From contig NZ_JAUPEC010000001.1 in NCBI RefSeq assembly GCF_030551755.1, forward strand, positions 186,001 through 250,000: a stretch of 64,000 nucleotides of DNA. The letters are read 5' to 3'. The notes beneath the pieces were generated by a model, which worked only from the letters and a program-made list of their open reading frames with translations, did not search any database and was not told the origin of the DNA. A program made the translations under genes and the position numbers. Source of the DNA: Pseudocolwellia sp. AS88. Lineage in GTDB: Bacteria; Pseudomonadota; Gammaproteobacteria; Enterobacterales; Alteromonadaceae. Every line of letters begins with the position of its first letter. Position 1 is the stretch's first letter. This document shows positions 18,881 through 27,890 of this stretch, piece after piece.

Positions 18881-19288
18881 ATGAGAAAACTTATAACATT
18901 AACCGCTTCTCTATTATTTTGTAGTTCTGTATTTGCAGGTGGAGTTGTTATCGTTCACCCATCAAATACAGCAAGTCTAGATAATAAGGCGATTTCAAAA
19001 ATATTTTTAGGTAAAAGTAAAAAATTCTCAGATGGAAGTGAAGCTAAACCTTTAAATCTAGAATCAGGGGATACGAGTGCTGAATTTACTAAAGAGATTT
19101 TAGGTAAATCAGAAAGTCAATTGAAAGCCTATTGGTCTAAATTGCTCTTTACTGGTAAAGGGCAAGCGCCAGAGTCTTTAGCCAGTGATGCTGATATTAT
19201 CGACATGGTAAGCAAAAATCCTAATATGATCGGATATGTTAGCGATTCAGCTAATGTAGATAGCGTAAAAGTTGTATCTAACTTTTAA
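18881..19288 (+). CDS. small phosphate-binding-like periplasmic protein (first copy)
   Basis: A 135-residue secreted protein (signal peptide about 1-19, SSVFA) related to the PstS-like periplasmic binding fold but only half the usual length. The core shared with the second copy at 43624-44043 runs through FTKEILGKSESQLKAYW and LLFTGKGQAP, ending with an MIGYVSDS-like strand. The start has a strong GAGGAG signal 12 bp after the porin stop. With no ABC transporter nearby, it probably serves sensing rather than uptake (inference). Confidence 0.78.
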   Translation: MRKLITLTASLLFCSSVFAGGVVIVHPSNTASLDNKAISKIFLGKSKKFSDGSEAKPLNLESGDTSAEFTKEILGKSESQLKAYWSKLLFTGKGQAPESLASDADIIDMVSKNPNMIGYVSDSANVDSVKVVSNF

Positions 19289-19309
19289 AGTTACTAATTT
19301 GTTGTTATC

Positions 19310-19337
19310 AAAGCCGACATTTATGTCGGCTTTTTTT
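19310..19337 (+). terminator. terminator after the chemoreceptor-porin-PBP operon
   Basis: AAAGCCGACA, loop TTTA, TGTCGGCTTTTTTT: a strong 10-bp stem with a T-run. Confidence 0.88.
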
Positions 19338-19443
19338 ATCTCTTGGTAAATATAGATAAAATTCGGTAATTTACTTCGATATTCCTTTAAATTGAAACAC
19401 TATACCTGTATGTTATGCGTTTTTTACCCATTCGATGTTTATT

Positions 19444-19920
19444 ATGAACAAACTTGAAGAATATAGCCTTACACTAAAACAAATTGAGGCTATTATTAGT
19501 GATGAATCTGATATTATCGCCAATATGGCAAATATTAGCGCTTTATTATTTGAAAGTTTACACGATGTGAACTGGGTTGGTTTTTATCGAGTTATTTCAG
19601 AAGAACTTGTATTAGGACCATTTCAAGGTAAAGTTGCTTGTATACGTATTCCTTTTGATAAAGGTGTTTGCGGAGCGGCAGCAAAACAGAATAAAACTAT
19701 GCGTATAGCTAATGTTCATGATTTTTCTGGACATATAGCTTGTGATTCAAATAGTAATTCAGAGATCGTAATTCCATTAGTTGTTAATGGAAAAGTAATA
19801 GCTGTGCTTGATATAGATAGCCCGTTATATGATCGATTTGATGAAAACGATCAAACTGGATTAGAAAACATAATAAATGTATTTGAAAATATCATCATCA
19901 AGCATGGCGTGTTAAACTAA
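19444..19920 (+). CDS. msrC: free methionine-(R)-sulfoxide reductase
   Basis: GAF-domain enzyme (fRMsr, E. coli YebR/MsrC) that reduces free methionine-R-sulfoxide. Counting from the ATG at 19444, the redox cysteines Cys66 (KVACIRIP), Cys76 (GVCGAAA) and Cys100 (IACDSNSNSE) all fit. An in-frame ATG three codons earlier (19435) is an alternative; neither has a good ribosome site. The stop overlaps the next ATG (TAATG). The E. coli order yebR-proQ-prc is conserved here. Confidence 0.9.
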   Translation: MNKLEEYSLTLKQIEAIISDESDIIANMANISALLFESLHDVNWVGFYRVISEELVLGPFQGKVACIRIPFDKGVCGAAAKQNKTMRIANVHDFSGHIACDSNSNSEIVIPLVVNGKVIAVLDIDSPLYDRFDENDQTGLENIINVFENIIIKHGVLN

Positions 19921-20201
19921 TGAAAGAAATTGTTGTTATTCATGATTATTTGGTGTCCGAAGCAGTAGTAGGGGACTGGGATGGTGATGAGGAACTCGTT
20001 GCTGAGCGTATTAATGAAATTTATCATTTAATATATGACTTAGCAGAAGAAGATATTGCACCAGAGGTTTTAGAAGGTTTATTAGCTTTGGTGTGGGATA
20101 CTTGGATCGGGCAAGATTCTTTGCCTGAATTAGAAAGTGAAGATATTTATGACTGGTGCCGACATTTGTTGGAAAACCGTGAACAGTATCTAGAAAATTA
20201 G
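19920..20201 (+). CDS. small acidic protein of unknown function
   Basis: A 93-residue protein, strongly acidic and apparently all-helical (AEEDIAPEVLEGLLALVWDTW, DIYDWCRHLLENREQYL). There is no signal peptide or membrane segment. It is translationally coupled to msrC through TAATG and lies 22 bp before proQ, an arrangement absent from E. coli. I do not recognise a family. The coupling to msrC and proximity to proQ suggest co-expression only. Confidence 0.75.
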   Translation: MKEIVVIHDYLVSEAVVGDWDGDEELVAERINEIYHLIYDLAEEDIAPEVLEGLLALVWDTWIGQDSLPELESEDIYDWCRHLLENREQYLEN

Positions 20202-20223
20202 ATTATTTGTGAAAAGTTGATTT

Positions 20224-20865
20224 ATGGAAACTAAACGTACTAGTACTAAAGAAATTATTGCTTATTTAGCTGAGAAATTTCCGGCTTGTTTTTCTATTGA
20301 AGGACCAGCTAAACCATTAAAAATAGGTATATTTCAAGACTTAGCCGAAAAGCTAACTGATGATGAAACCGTTAGTAAGACACGTTTAAGACAAGCGCTT
20401 AGACATTACACAAGTAGTTGGAGATACTTGAAATCGGTTAAGGTTGGTAGCGTTCGTGTAGATATCGATGGTAACGAAGCTGCTGAGATTGATCAGGTAC
20501 AAGCTGATTACGCGAGCAAAACGTTAAAAGAAAGCCAAGAAAAATTTGGTAACAATAAACCTAAAGAAAACAACACGAAAAAGCAGTATAAAGATCGTAA
20601 GCCAGCTAAAGATCAAAATGCTAAACCAGATCAAAAAGCTAAATTTAAGGCTGTTAAGTCAACCAAACGATCAAGTGTTAAGACAGAAGTTAAACTTCAA
20701 CCAGTTTCAGCAGAGTCTATAATTGTAGGTAAGAAAGTAAAAGTACAATTAAGTAACTCTCCAATGAACGCTACTATTACCGAAGTATCAGGTAAAGATA
20801 TTACCGTTCAACTTGATTCTGGAATGATTGTTAAAACTCAAGTTAAAAACATATTTACTGAATAA
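20224..20865 (+). CDS. proQ: RNA chaperone ProQ
   Basis: RNA-binding protein of the ProQ/FinO family that binds structured small RNAs and mRNA 3' ends. FinO-like domain at residues 5-120 (KEIIAYLAEKFPACF, KTRLRQALRHYTSSWRYL), a lysine-rich linker about 100-155, and a C-terminal Tudor-like domain from about 160 (GKKVKVQLSNSPMNATI). At 213 residues it is close to the E. coli 232. It sits before prc as in E. coli. Confidence 0.93.
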   Translation: METKRTSTKEIIAYLAEKFPACFSIEGPAKPLKIGIFQDLAEKLTDDETVSKTRLRQALRHYTSSWRYLKSVKVGSVRVDIDGNEAAEIDQVQADYASKTLKESQEKFGNNKPKENNTKKQYKDRKPAKDQNAKPDQKAKFKAVKSTKRSSVKTEVKLQPVSAESIIVGKKVKVQLSNSPMNATITEVSGKDITVQLDSGMIVKTQVKNIFTE

Positions 20866-20879
20866 TCGGAGTTTAATGC

Positions 20880-22916
20880 ATGCTAAAGTTTTGTCGTGTC
20901 GCACTTGCTGTGTCTATTTCTTTATCAAGTTTACTTGTTAATGCAAATGAAAAAAAAGTAGAAGAGCTTTCTTTACCTATTTTGGCTCCAGAAGCGCAGC
21001 ATGCAACGTCCAGTAAGCGGATAACGGCGCAATTTACGCGTGCACATTATAAGCAAGTTAAAATGGATGATGATCTGTCAATTCAAATCTTTGACAGGTA
21101 CATCAAACAATTAGACTATGCTCGCAATGTATTTACCCAAGCCGATATAGACGGTTTTGCTAAATACAGACTCGATTTTGATACCGTGATTTCTCGCGGT
21201 AAATTAGAAACAGCTTACGAAATATATAATCTAAATCTTAAAAGACGATTAGAGCGTTATGAATATGCTTTAAGTCTATTAGAAAAACCTTTCGATTTTA
21301 CCCTCGATGAATCATATTACTTTGATCGTGAAGATGCTCCTTGGCCTAAAGACAGAGCTGAATTAGATGAGTTATGGCGTTTAAAAGTAAAATATGATGC
21401 ACTTAATCTAACCTTAGCGGGTAAAGAGTGGGAAAAGGTTTCTGAGGTTTTAGGTAAAAGATATAACTACGCTATAAAACGTTTAAAGCAAAGTGAAAGT
21501 GAAGATGTTTTTCAAATAGTAATGAACAGTTTTGCACGTGTTGTAGAGCCTCATACTTCTTATTTATCTCCTCGCAATGCTGAACGTTTCCAAATGGAAA
21601 TGAATCTTTCTCTAGAAGGTATCGGTGCTGTTTTACGTGCAGAAGAAGATTACACAGTAATTCAAAGTGTTGTATCAGGTGGTCCTGCAGATAAATCTAA
21701 TGAACTTAAACCTAAAGATAGAATTGTAGGTGTTGCTCAAGCAGATGAAGATTTTGAAGATGTTATCGGATGGCGTTTGGATGATGTAGTTGAATTAATC
21801 AAAGGCCCTAAAGGCACACAAGTTCGTTTACAAGTACTTAGTGGCGAAGCAGATGATGATGCTAGTGCAAAAATTGTTTCTATTATAAGAGATACAATTA
21901 AGTTAGAAGATAGAGCTGCTAAGTCTGAAGTTTATTATGAAACTCCAGGTGACGAAACAAGCAAAAAATTAGGTGTTATTAATATACCAAGTTTTTATAA
22001 CAATCTTTCTCGTGACGTTAAAGTTGAATTAAAGAAACTTGAAGAAGAAAACGTAGAAGGCGTTATTGTTGATTTACGAGGTAATGGTGGTGGTTCTTTA
22101 ACTGAATCTACTTTACTTACGGGGTTATTTATCGATAAAGGGCCTGTTTCTCAAGTACGCAATGGCGCAAATCGCATTGAAGTTAATAGCGACAGAGATG
22201 GAGTTAGCTACTATAAAGGGCCACTAACTGTAATGGTTGATCGATATAGTGCTTCGGCTTCTGAGATTTTTTCTGCTGCTATCCAAGATTATGGGCGCGG
22301 AGTTATTCTTGGTGAACATACTTTTGGTAAAGGTACTGTTCAGCAACACAGAGGTTTAGGTCGCGTTTACGATTTATATGAAAAACCTTTAGGTAGCATT
22401 CAATTTACTATTGCTAAGTTCTATCGAATTAATGGTGGAAGTACTCAACATCGTGGTGTTTTACCTGATATTTCTTTCCCTTCGGCAATAGACCCTGAAG
22501 ATTGGGGTGAAAGTAAAGAAGAGAATGCATTGCCGTGGGATAAAATTCCTAAAGCTGAATACGCAAAAGTAAACGATCTCAATAATGATTTTGCTTATTT
22601 GCAATCGCTGCATGATGAACGTATTAAAGAAAATACCGAGTTTAATTATCTCCTTGATGATATTGAAACTTACAAAGCTGAAAAAGATGACAAAACAGTC
22701 TCTCTGAATTTAGCTATTCGTAAAGCTAAACGTGAAGAACGTAAAGCTAAACAATTGATTAGAGTAAATGAAAGATTAGTCAAATTAGGTAAAGAAAAAG
22801 TCAAATCATTAGATGATGATTTACCTGATGAATTAGATGAGCTTGATCCATTCTTAGATGAAGCGGCTAAAATCACATTTGACTTGGTTTCTTTAGGTAA
22901 AATGGCAAAAAAGTAG
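20880..22916 (+). CDS. prc: carboxy-terminal processing protease Prc (Tsp)
   Basis: Periplasmic tail-specific protease that degrades proteins with apolar C-termini and, in E. coli, controls penicillin-binding protein 3 and MepS. Signal peptide 1-22 (LLVNA). PDZ domain about 245-325 (GIGAVLRAEE, VVSGGPADKS). The catalytic dyad is Ser459 (SASASE) and Lys484 (FGKGTVQQ), with the E. coli spacing of 25 residues. At 678 residues it is full length. Last gene of the msrC-proQ-prc unit. Confidence 0.95.
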   Translation: MLKFCRVALAVSISLSSLLVNANEKKVEELSLPILAPEAQHATSSKRITAQFTRAHYKQVKMDDDLSIQIFDRYIKQLDYARNVFTQADIDGFAKYRLDFDTVISRGKLETAYEIYNLNLKRRLERYEYALSLLEKPFDFTLDESYYFDREDAPWPKDRAELDELWRLKVKYDALNLTLAGKEWEKVSEVLGKRYNYAIKRLKQSESEDVFQIVMNSFARVVEPHTSYLSPRNAERFQMEMNLSLEGIGAVLRAEEDYTVIQSVVSGGPADKSNELKPKDRIVGVAQADEDFEDVIGWRLDDVVELIKGPKGTQVRLQVLSGEADDDASAKIVSIIRDTIKLEDRAAKSEVYYETPGDETSKKLGVINIPSFYNNLSRDVKVELKKLEEENVEGVIVDLRGNGGGSLTESTLLTGLFIDKGPVSQVRNGANRIEVNSDRDGVSYYKGPLTVMVDRYSASASEIFSAAIQDYGRGVILGEHTFGKGTVQQHRGLGRVYDLYEKPLGSIQFTIAKFYRINGGSTQHRGVLPDISFPSAIDPEDWGESKEENALPWDKIPKAEYAKVNDLNNDFAYLQSLHDERIKENTEFNYLLDDIETYKAEKDDKTVSLNLAIRKAKREERKAKQLIRVNERLVKLGKEKVKSLDDDLPDELDELDPFLDEAAKITFDLVSLGKMAKK

Positions 22917-22931
22917 AATAAACTACTTATT

Positions 22932-22960
22932 AAAAAAACCGCTTATTAAGCGGTTTTTTT
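22932..22960 (+). terminator. terminator after prc
   Basis: AAAAAACCGCTT, loop ATT, AAGCGGTTTTTTT: a symmetrical stem with T-run. Confidence 0.88.
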
Positions 22961-23145
22961 GTGAGCTTCACATAATAAATAACTCATAAATATTTAATCA
23001 TTATAAGTGAATAGTTATTTTGCAAGTAGTTGTTTTTAAAGAGCTGCAGTCAATATTTTATTGATAAAAAACTTGCACTATCTTTTAATAGAGGGCATGT
23101 TATCAGCATAAAAAGTAATATGAATAATAATAAGGCACAATTTCT

Positions 23146-24594
23146 ATGACTGAACAGTCAGAACATAAATCACCTAGTATGCTGGATGCGCTAATCCCTC
23201 TGATAGCTCTTATATTCATGCTTTCCGGCGCAGTATTTTATTTTGGTGATAATTCAACTGGTGGACCCAACCAAATAGCTCTGTTAATTGCGACAGGTAT
23301 CGCTATTGTTATTGGACTAAAGAATAACTACAAATGGGCTGATATCGAAAAAGCCATGATAAATGGTATTTCCATATCGATGGGGGCTATTTTCATTCTT
23401 CTAGCTGTTGGTTCTCTCATTGGTACATGGATGCTCTCAGGTACTGTACCTAGTATGATTTATTATGGTTTAAAAATACTAGATCCAAGCTGGTTTTACG
23501 CTGCAACTTGTATTATCTGCTGTATCGTTGCATTGAGTATTGGTAGTTCTTGGACAACTGCAGCCACAATTGGTGTTGCCTTAATGGGAATATCAACAGG
23601 CTTACAGCTAGATCCAGCAATTACTGCCGGTGCTATAATTTCTGGAGCATATTGTGGTGATAAAATATCTCCGCTTTCAGAAACAACTAACTTAGCGCCA
23701 GTGGTTGCAGGCTCTGAATTATTTGCTCACATACGCTACATGATGTGGACCACTATTCCATCAATTACTATCAGCTTATTAATATTTACCTTTTTAGGTT
23801 TGTCAGCTGAGACGACTGTGACGCTAGAAGCTGTTGAAAAGATCAATAATCAATTAGATGCTAACTTCAATATTACTCCTCTAAACCTTATTCCAGTGTT
23901 TTTATTACTCGCCATGGCTATTAAAAAAGTACCTGCTTTTCCTGCCGTAGCTATTGGTGCCTTGTTTGGTGCAGTTTGGGCATTATTTTTTCAACCTGAT
24001 TTAATTAAATCTTTAGCTGAAAATGGGCTAGATACATTAACGGCAAATATTACAGTAGTATGGGGCGCTTTGTTTGATGGCGTTGCTATTAATTCTGGTG
24101 ATGCAGATTTAGACAGTTTATTGAGCGGTGGTGGCATGAAGAGCATGTTAAACATTGTTTGGTTAATTATGTGTGCTTTAATGTTTGGCGCTGTTTTAGA
24201 ACACTTTGGCATGCTTAAAAAATTCGTTCAGGCTATATTAGGCTCTGTTAAATCTGTTGGCGGTTTAATCGCTAGTACAGTGGCAACATGTATTGGTACT
24301 AATTTAGTTACAGCAGACCAATATATTTCTATCGTAATGCCAGGTCGCATGTACAAAGAAGAATATAAAAGACGTAACTTAGATCCACTTGTATTGAGTC
24401 GAACTTTAGAAGATTCAGGTACTTTATCTTCACCACTCATTCCGTGGAATACTTGTGGTGCTTTCATGTTTGGTGTTTTAGCATTAACTAATTATGAATA
24501 TATTTTTTATTGTTTCTTTAACTTTATTAATCCTGTTTTAGCTATTGCTTATGGTTACACAGGGTATAAAATTAAAAAGTTAGTAACTGAGTAA
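23146..24594 (+). CDS. nhaC: Na+/H+ antiporter, NhaC family
   Basis: Inner-membrane sodium/proton antiporter of 482 residues with about 11-12 hydrophobic segments. Family signatures: GSSWTTAATIGVALMGI, GAYCGDKISPLSETTNLAP and LEDSGTLSSPLIPWNTCGAFM. Sodium extrusion fits a marine habitat. A single-gene unit: preceded by 229 bp without a gene and followed by a terminator. Confidence 0.9.
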   Translation: MTEQSEHKSPSMLDALIPLIALIFMLSGAVFYFGDNSTGGPNQIALLIATGIAIVIGLKNNYKWADIEKAMINGISISMGAIFILLAVGSLIGTWMLSGTVPSMIYYGLKILDPSWFYAATCIICCIVALSIGSSWTTAATIGVALMGISTGLQLDPAITAGAIISGAYCGDKISPLSETTNLAPVVAGSELFAHIRYMMWTTIPSITISLLIFTFLGLSAETTVTLEAVEKINNQLDANFNITPLNLIPVFLLLAMAIKKVPAFPAVAIGALFGAVWALFFQPDLIKSLAENGLDTLTANITVVWGALFDGVAINSGDADLDSLLSGGGMKSMLNIVWLIMCALMFGAVLEHFGMLKKFVQAILGSVKSVGGLIASTVATCIGTNLVTADQYISIVMPGRMYKEEYKRRNLDPLVLSRTLEDSGTLSSPLIPWNTCGAFMFGVLALTNYEYIFYCFFNFINPVLAIAYGYTGYKIKKLVTE

Positions 24595-24618
24595 ATAAGT
24601 TTATTAACTTTTTACCAT

Positions 24619-24645
24619 TAAAGCCTGTTTTTACAGGCTTTTTTA
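24619..24645 (+). terminator. terminator after nhaC
   Basis: AAAGCCTG, loop of T residues and A, CAGGCTTTTTT. Confidence 0.85.
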
Positions 24646-24770
24646 TTTAAATCTGTTAAACTTTTATAAAATATTTGAGTTGTTTGTTATTTGTTTATTT
24701 AACGTATAAATCTTCATCAAAAACGCAAACATCTTTTATATACTCTTTTCATCGAATTGTAGGAACCTCC

Positions 24771-27344
24771 ATGACTGAATTTACAGCCCGTTATTTATCC
24801 GACTATAAAAAATCTGCATTTAATATTTCTACGATCGATTTAATCTTTCAATTGGATGATACCAAAACACTCGTAACCAACGTTATGTCTGTGAGTCGTG
24901 CAAGTCATGATGTTGAGCCGTTAATTTTACAAGGTGAAGAGTTAGAGCTTGTTTCAATTCGTGTGAATGGTCTGGCTTTATCTGCAGAGTCTTATGTTCA
25001 AACAGACACACAATTGGAAATAAATGTAGCAGATACAGAATTCGAGTTAGCCATAGAAACTCAAATAAACCCAGAGAAAAACACTTCTCTAGAAGGTTTA
25101 TTCAAATCAGGTGGGGCTTTCTGTACACAATGTGAAGCCGAGGGCTTTAGACGAATTACCTATTATTTGGATCGTCCTGATGTTATGGCCATTTTCTCAA
25201 CAAAAGTTATTGCTGACAAAGCAAGCTACCCATTTTTATTATCAAACGGTAATAAAGTGGAGTCGGGCGATTTAGCTGATGGATTTCATTATGCGAAATG
25301 GCAAGACCCATTCCCAAAACCTTGCTATTTATTTGCATTAGTTGCCGGAGATTTTGATTTATTAAGTGATACTTTTACAACATGTTCAGGCAGAAACGTT
25401 GTGCTTGAGATTTTTGTAGATAAAGGAAATTTATCTAAAGCTCATCACGCAATGGCGTCTTTAAAACATTCAATGAAATGGGATGAAGAAACCTTTGGTT
25501 TAGAATATGACTTAGATATTTATATGATAGTGGCTGTAGACTTTTTCAATATGGGGGCTATGGAAAATAAAGGCCTTAATGTTTTTAATAGTAAATTTGT
25601 ATTGGCGGATGAAACTTCAGCTACAGATGTTGACTATTTTAATATTGAAGCTGTTATTGCACACGAATATTTTCATAACTGGACTGGTAACAGAGTTACA
25701 TGTCGAGATTGGTTCCAGTTAAGTCTTAAAGAAGGGTTAACCGTATTTAGAGATCAGCAATTTAGTGCAGATATGACTTCGGCAAGTGTAACACGCATTC
25801 AAAACGTTCGAGTGTTAAGATCATTGCAATTCGCTGAAGATGCGGGGCCAATGGCACATCCTATTCGTCCAGAAAAAGTAATGGAAATGAATAACTTCTA
25901 TACCTTAACTGTGTATGAAAAAGGTGCTGAAGTGATAAGAATGTTGCACACCTTGCTAGGTAAAGATAATTTTAGAAAAGGCATGGATCTTTACTTTGAA
26001 CGCTTTGATGGTATGGCAGTGACTTGTGATGACTTTGTAAATGCGATGGCTGATGCATCAGGTATTTCTCTAGAGCAGTTTAAATTATGGTATGTGCAAA
26101 CCGGTACGCCAATTCTTACTGTAACAGAAGACTATAACTCAAAAGATAAAACTTACACCATTCATATAACACAAAAAAATAGCCGCTTAGATCACGCTAC
26201 GCATGCTTTACATGTGCCGGTGAATGTTGAGTTGATTTCAGCTCAAGCAAATATTGTTGCAAAAAGCCAAAGTCACTTAGTTGAATTAAAACAACTAGAA
26301 CAAAGCTTTAGTTTTGAAGGTTTTGATGAAAAACCTGTACTCGCCTTTTTAGGTAATTTTAGTGCGCCAGTGAAAGTTAACTTTGAACAAGCTGATCATG
26401 ATTTAGAAAACATTATGGTAAACGCTCAAGATGAATTCTGTCGTTGGGATGCTGGACAGCAACTATTAAAAAACTTTATTAAAAAATTATTAAATACCCC
26501 TTCAGAAACCTTATCTGCAAATGTTATTGCCTCTTTTGAGCACATTTTAACAAGTTCTATAGATCCGGCATTAAAAGCTGAACAATTAACTTTACCTACA
26601 TTCGACGAGGTTGCTGACTCTATCGAAGAGGTAGATGCTGCTGCGTTAGTTGAGGCGATAAACAATATTAAACATCAGTTAGCTAATGGTTTAGCCGATA
26701 CATTTAAAGCACTTTACACAGAGTTAAGTAGTGATGAGTTTTCAATTGATGGAGTGAGTATCGCTAAACGTTCATTGAAAAACGTTTGTTTATCTTATTT
26801 AGCGTTAATTCCAAGTGAAACTGATCTTATTAACAATCAATTTACAGTTTCAGATAATATGACGGATACACTTGCTGCACTTTCATGTAGTGCGGACAAT
26901 AATATGCCAGAATTTGACACTCAAATGAAAGCATTTGAAACCCAGTGGAGCGATACAGTATTAGTGATGGATAAATGGTTTGTGTTGGCAGCCTCTTTAA
27001 AAAGTGATGATATTTTTGAGCGTTTACAAAACTTGTTAGCACATCCATTATTTAGCTTGAATAATCCAAACAGAGCGCGTTCGTTAATTGGTGCTTTTGC
27101 CGCTAAGAATCCAAAGTATTTCCATTGTTTGAGTGGTAAAGGTTACCAGTTTTTATCTGATCAAATCATTAAATTAAATGAAATCAATCCGCAAATTGCT
27201 TCACGCTTGATTACGCCTTTGATCCAATTTAAAGGTTTTGACCAAACCAGACAAAAATTGATGAGAGCAGAATTAGATAAGTTAAGTGCATTACCTAATT
27301 TATCTAAAGACTTAAAAGAAAAACTGGATGCAGCACTTAAATAA
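24771..27344 (+). CDS. pepN: aminopeptidase N
   Basis: M1-family zinc metallopeptidase that removes N-terminal residues from peptides. From the ATG at 24771 (after AGGAAC) the protein has 857 residues. The exopeptidase motif GAMEN is at 262-266, HEYFH at 298-302 and the third zinc ligand Glu321, each within one residue of E. coli PepN. The frame is open 96 bases further upstream (24675), but that stretch is hydrophobic and unlike the family. DUF2835 follows 12 bp later. Confidence 0.95.
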   Translation: MTEFTARYLSDYKKSAFNISTIDLIFQLDDTKTLVTNVMSVSRASHDVEPLILQGEELELVSIRVNGLALSAESYVQTDTQLEINVADTEFELAIETQINPEKNTSLEGLFKSGGAFCTQCEAEGFRRITYYLDRPDVMAIFSTKVIADKASYPFLLSNGNKVESGDLADGFHYAKWQDPFPKPCYLFALVAGDFDLLSDTFTTCSGRNVVLEIFVDKGNLSKAHHAMASLKHSMKWDEETFGLEYDLDIYMIVAVDFFNMGAMENKGLNVFNSKFVLADETSATDVDYFNIEAVIAHEYFHNWTGNRVTCRDWFQLSLKEGLTVFRDQQFSADMTSASVTRIQNVRVLRSLQFAEDAGPMAHPIRPEKVMEMNNFYTLTVYEKGAEVIRMLHTLLGKDNFRKGMDLYFERFDGMAVTCDDFVNAMADASGISLEQFKLWYVQTGTPILTVTEDYNSKDKTYTIHITQKNSRLDHATHALHVPVNVELISAQANIVAKSQSHLVELKQLEQSFSFEGFDEKPVLAFLGNFSAPVKVNFEQADHDLENIMVNAQDEFCRWDAGQQLLKNFIKKLLNTPSETLSANVIASFEHILTSSIDPALKAEQLTLPTFDEVADSIEEVDAAALVEAINNIKHQLANGLADTFKALYTELSSDEFSIDGVSIAKRSLKNVCLSYLALIPSETDLINNQFTVSDNMTDTLAALSCSADNNMPEFDTQMKAFETQWSDTVLVMDKWFVLAASLKSDDIFERLQNLLAHPLFSLNNPNRARSLIGAFAAKNPKYFHCLSGKGYQFLSDQIIKLNEINPQIASRLITPLIQFKGFDQTRQKLMRAELDKLSALPNLSKDLKEKLDAALK

Positions 27345-27356
27345 AAACCTACTATA

Positions 27357-27572
27357 ATGAAATATTATTTCCACATTAATATATCGTACGATGAATTTTT
27401 ACCTTATTACCAAGGCAAAGTTACAACTATCGTAGTAATGAGTACGGAAGGGCAACGTATACAGTTTCCAGCAATGCATATAAGAAAGTACTTACTGTCG
27501 ACAGGTATAAAAGGACTTTTTTGTATGCACACTAAAAATAATAAGTTTTTATTGCTAGAAAAAATTCGTTGA
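27357..27572 (+). CDS. DUF2835 family protein
   Basis: A 71-residue protein of the DUF2835 family found in Alteromonadales and pseudomonads (YYFHINISYDEFLPYYQG, IQFPAMHIRKYLLSTGIKG). Function unknown. The 12-bp gap after pepN suggests one transcript. Confidence 0.85.
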   Translation: MKYYFHINISYDEFLPYYQGKVTTIVVMSTEGQRIQFPAMHIRKYLLSTGIKGLFCMHTKNNKFLLLEKIR

Positions 27573-27594
27573 TTAGAGTTTCTGCTTTAAACGG

Positions 27595-27605
27595 TGGTCT
27601 GACCA
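27595..27605. promoter_or_regulatory. FadR-like operator, site 1
   Basis: TGGTCTGACCA, a perfect palindrome around a central T, matches the core of the FadR operator known from E. coli (TGGTCYGACC). It is 285 bp upstream of the DUF1302 gene. Confidence 0.5.
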
Positions 27606-27716
27606 TCTCTGTCCTAGGTTTATCCTTTCCGAGTACAGACAAGCTACTGAAAGTAAGGCGCTAACAGTCAATGTAAGTCATGTTTTAAACAAGTGTTTTA
27701 AACGTTAGTTTTTAAG

Positions 27717-27727
27717 TGGTCTGATCT
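27717..27727. promoter_or_regulatory. FadR-like operator, site 2
   Basis: TGGTCTGATCT: the left half-site is identical to site 1 and the right half degenerate. Two such sites 122 bp apart in one intergenic region are unlikely by chance and point to control by a FadR-type regulator. Confidence 0.42.
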
Positions 27728-27890
27728 TCTTTATAAGTCACTAAAAACAAGAGGAATAATTAGGTTCCTTAACGCTTGATAGTTTTTTGAAATGATGCAA
27801 TTATTGTTTTATCCCGTTTAAGGGAACATAACAATAAACGTATTATTATAATAAGTAAGCATTCTATTTTTAGATCTGGGGAGAACATAA

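Noticed and set aside
24675-24770. Upstream 32-codon extension of pepN
   Set aside because: Hydrophobic, no family match; AGGAAC and alignment of GAMEN/HEYFH positions with E. coli favour 24771.
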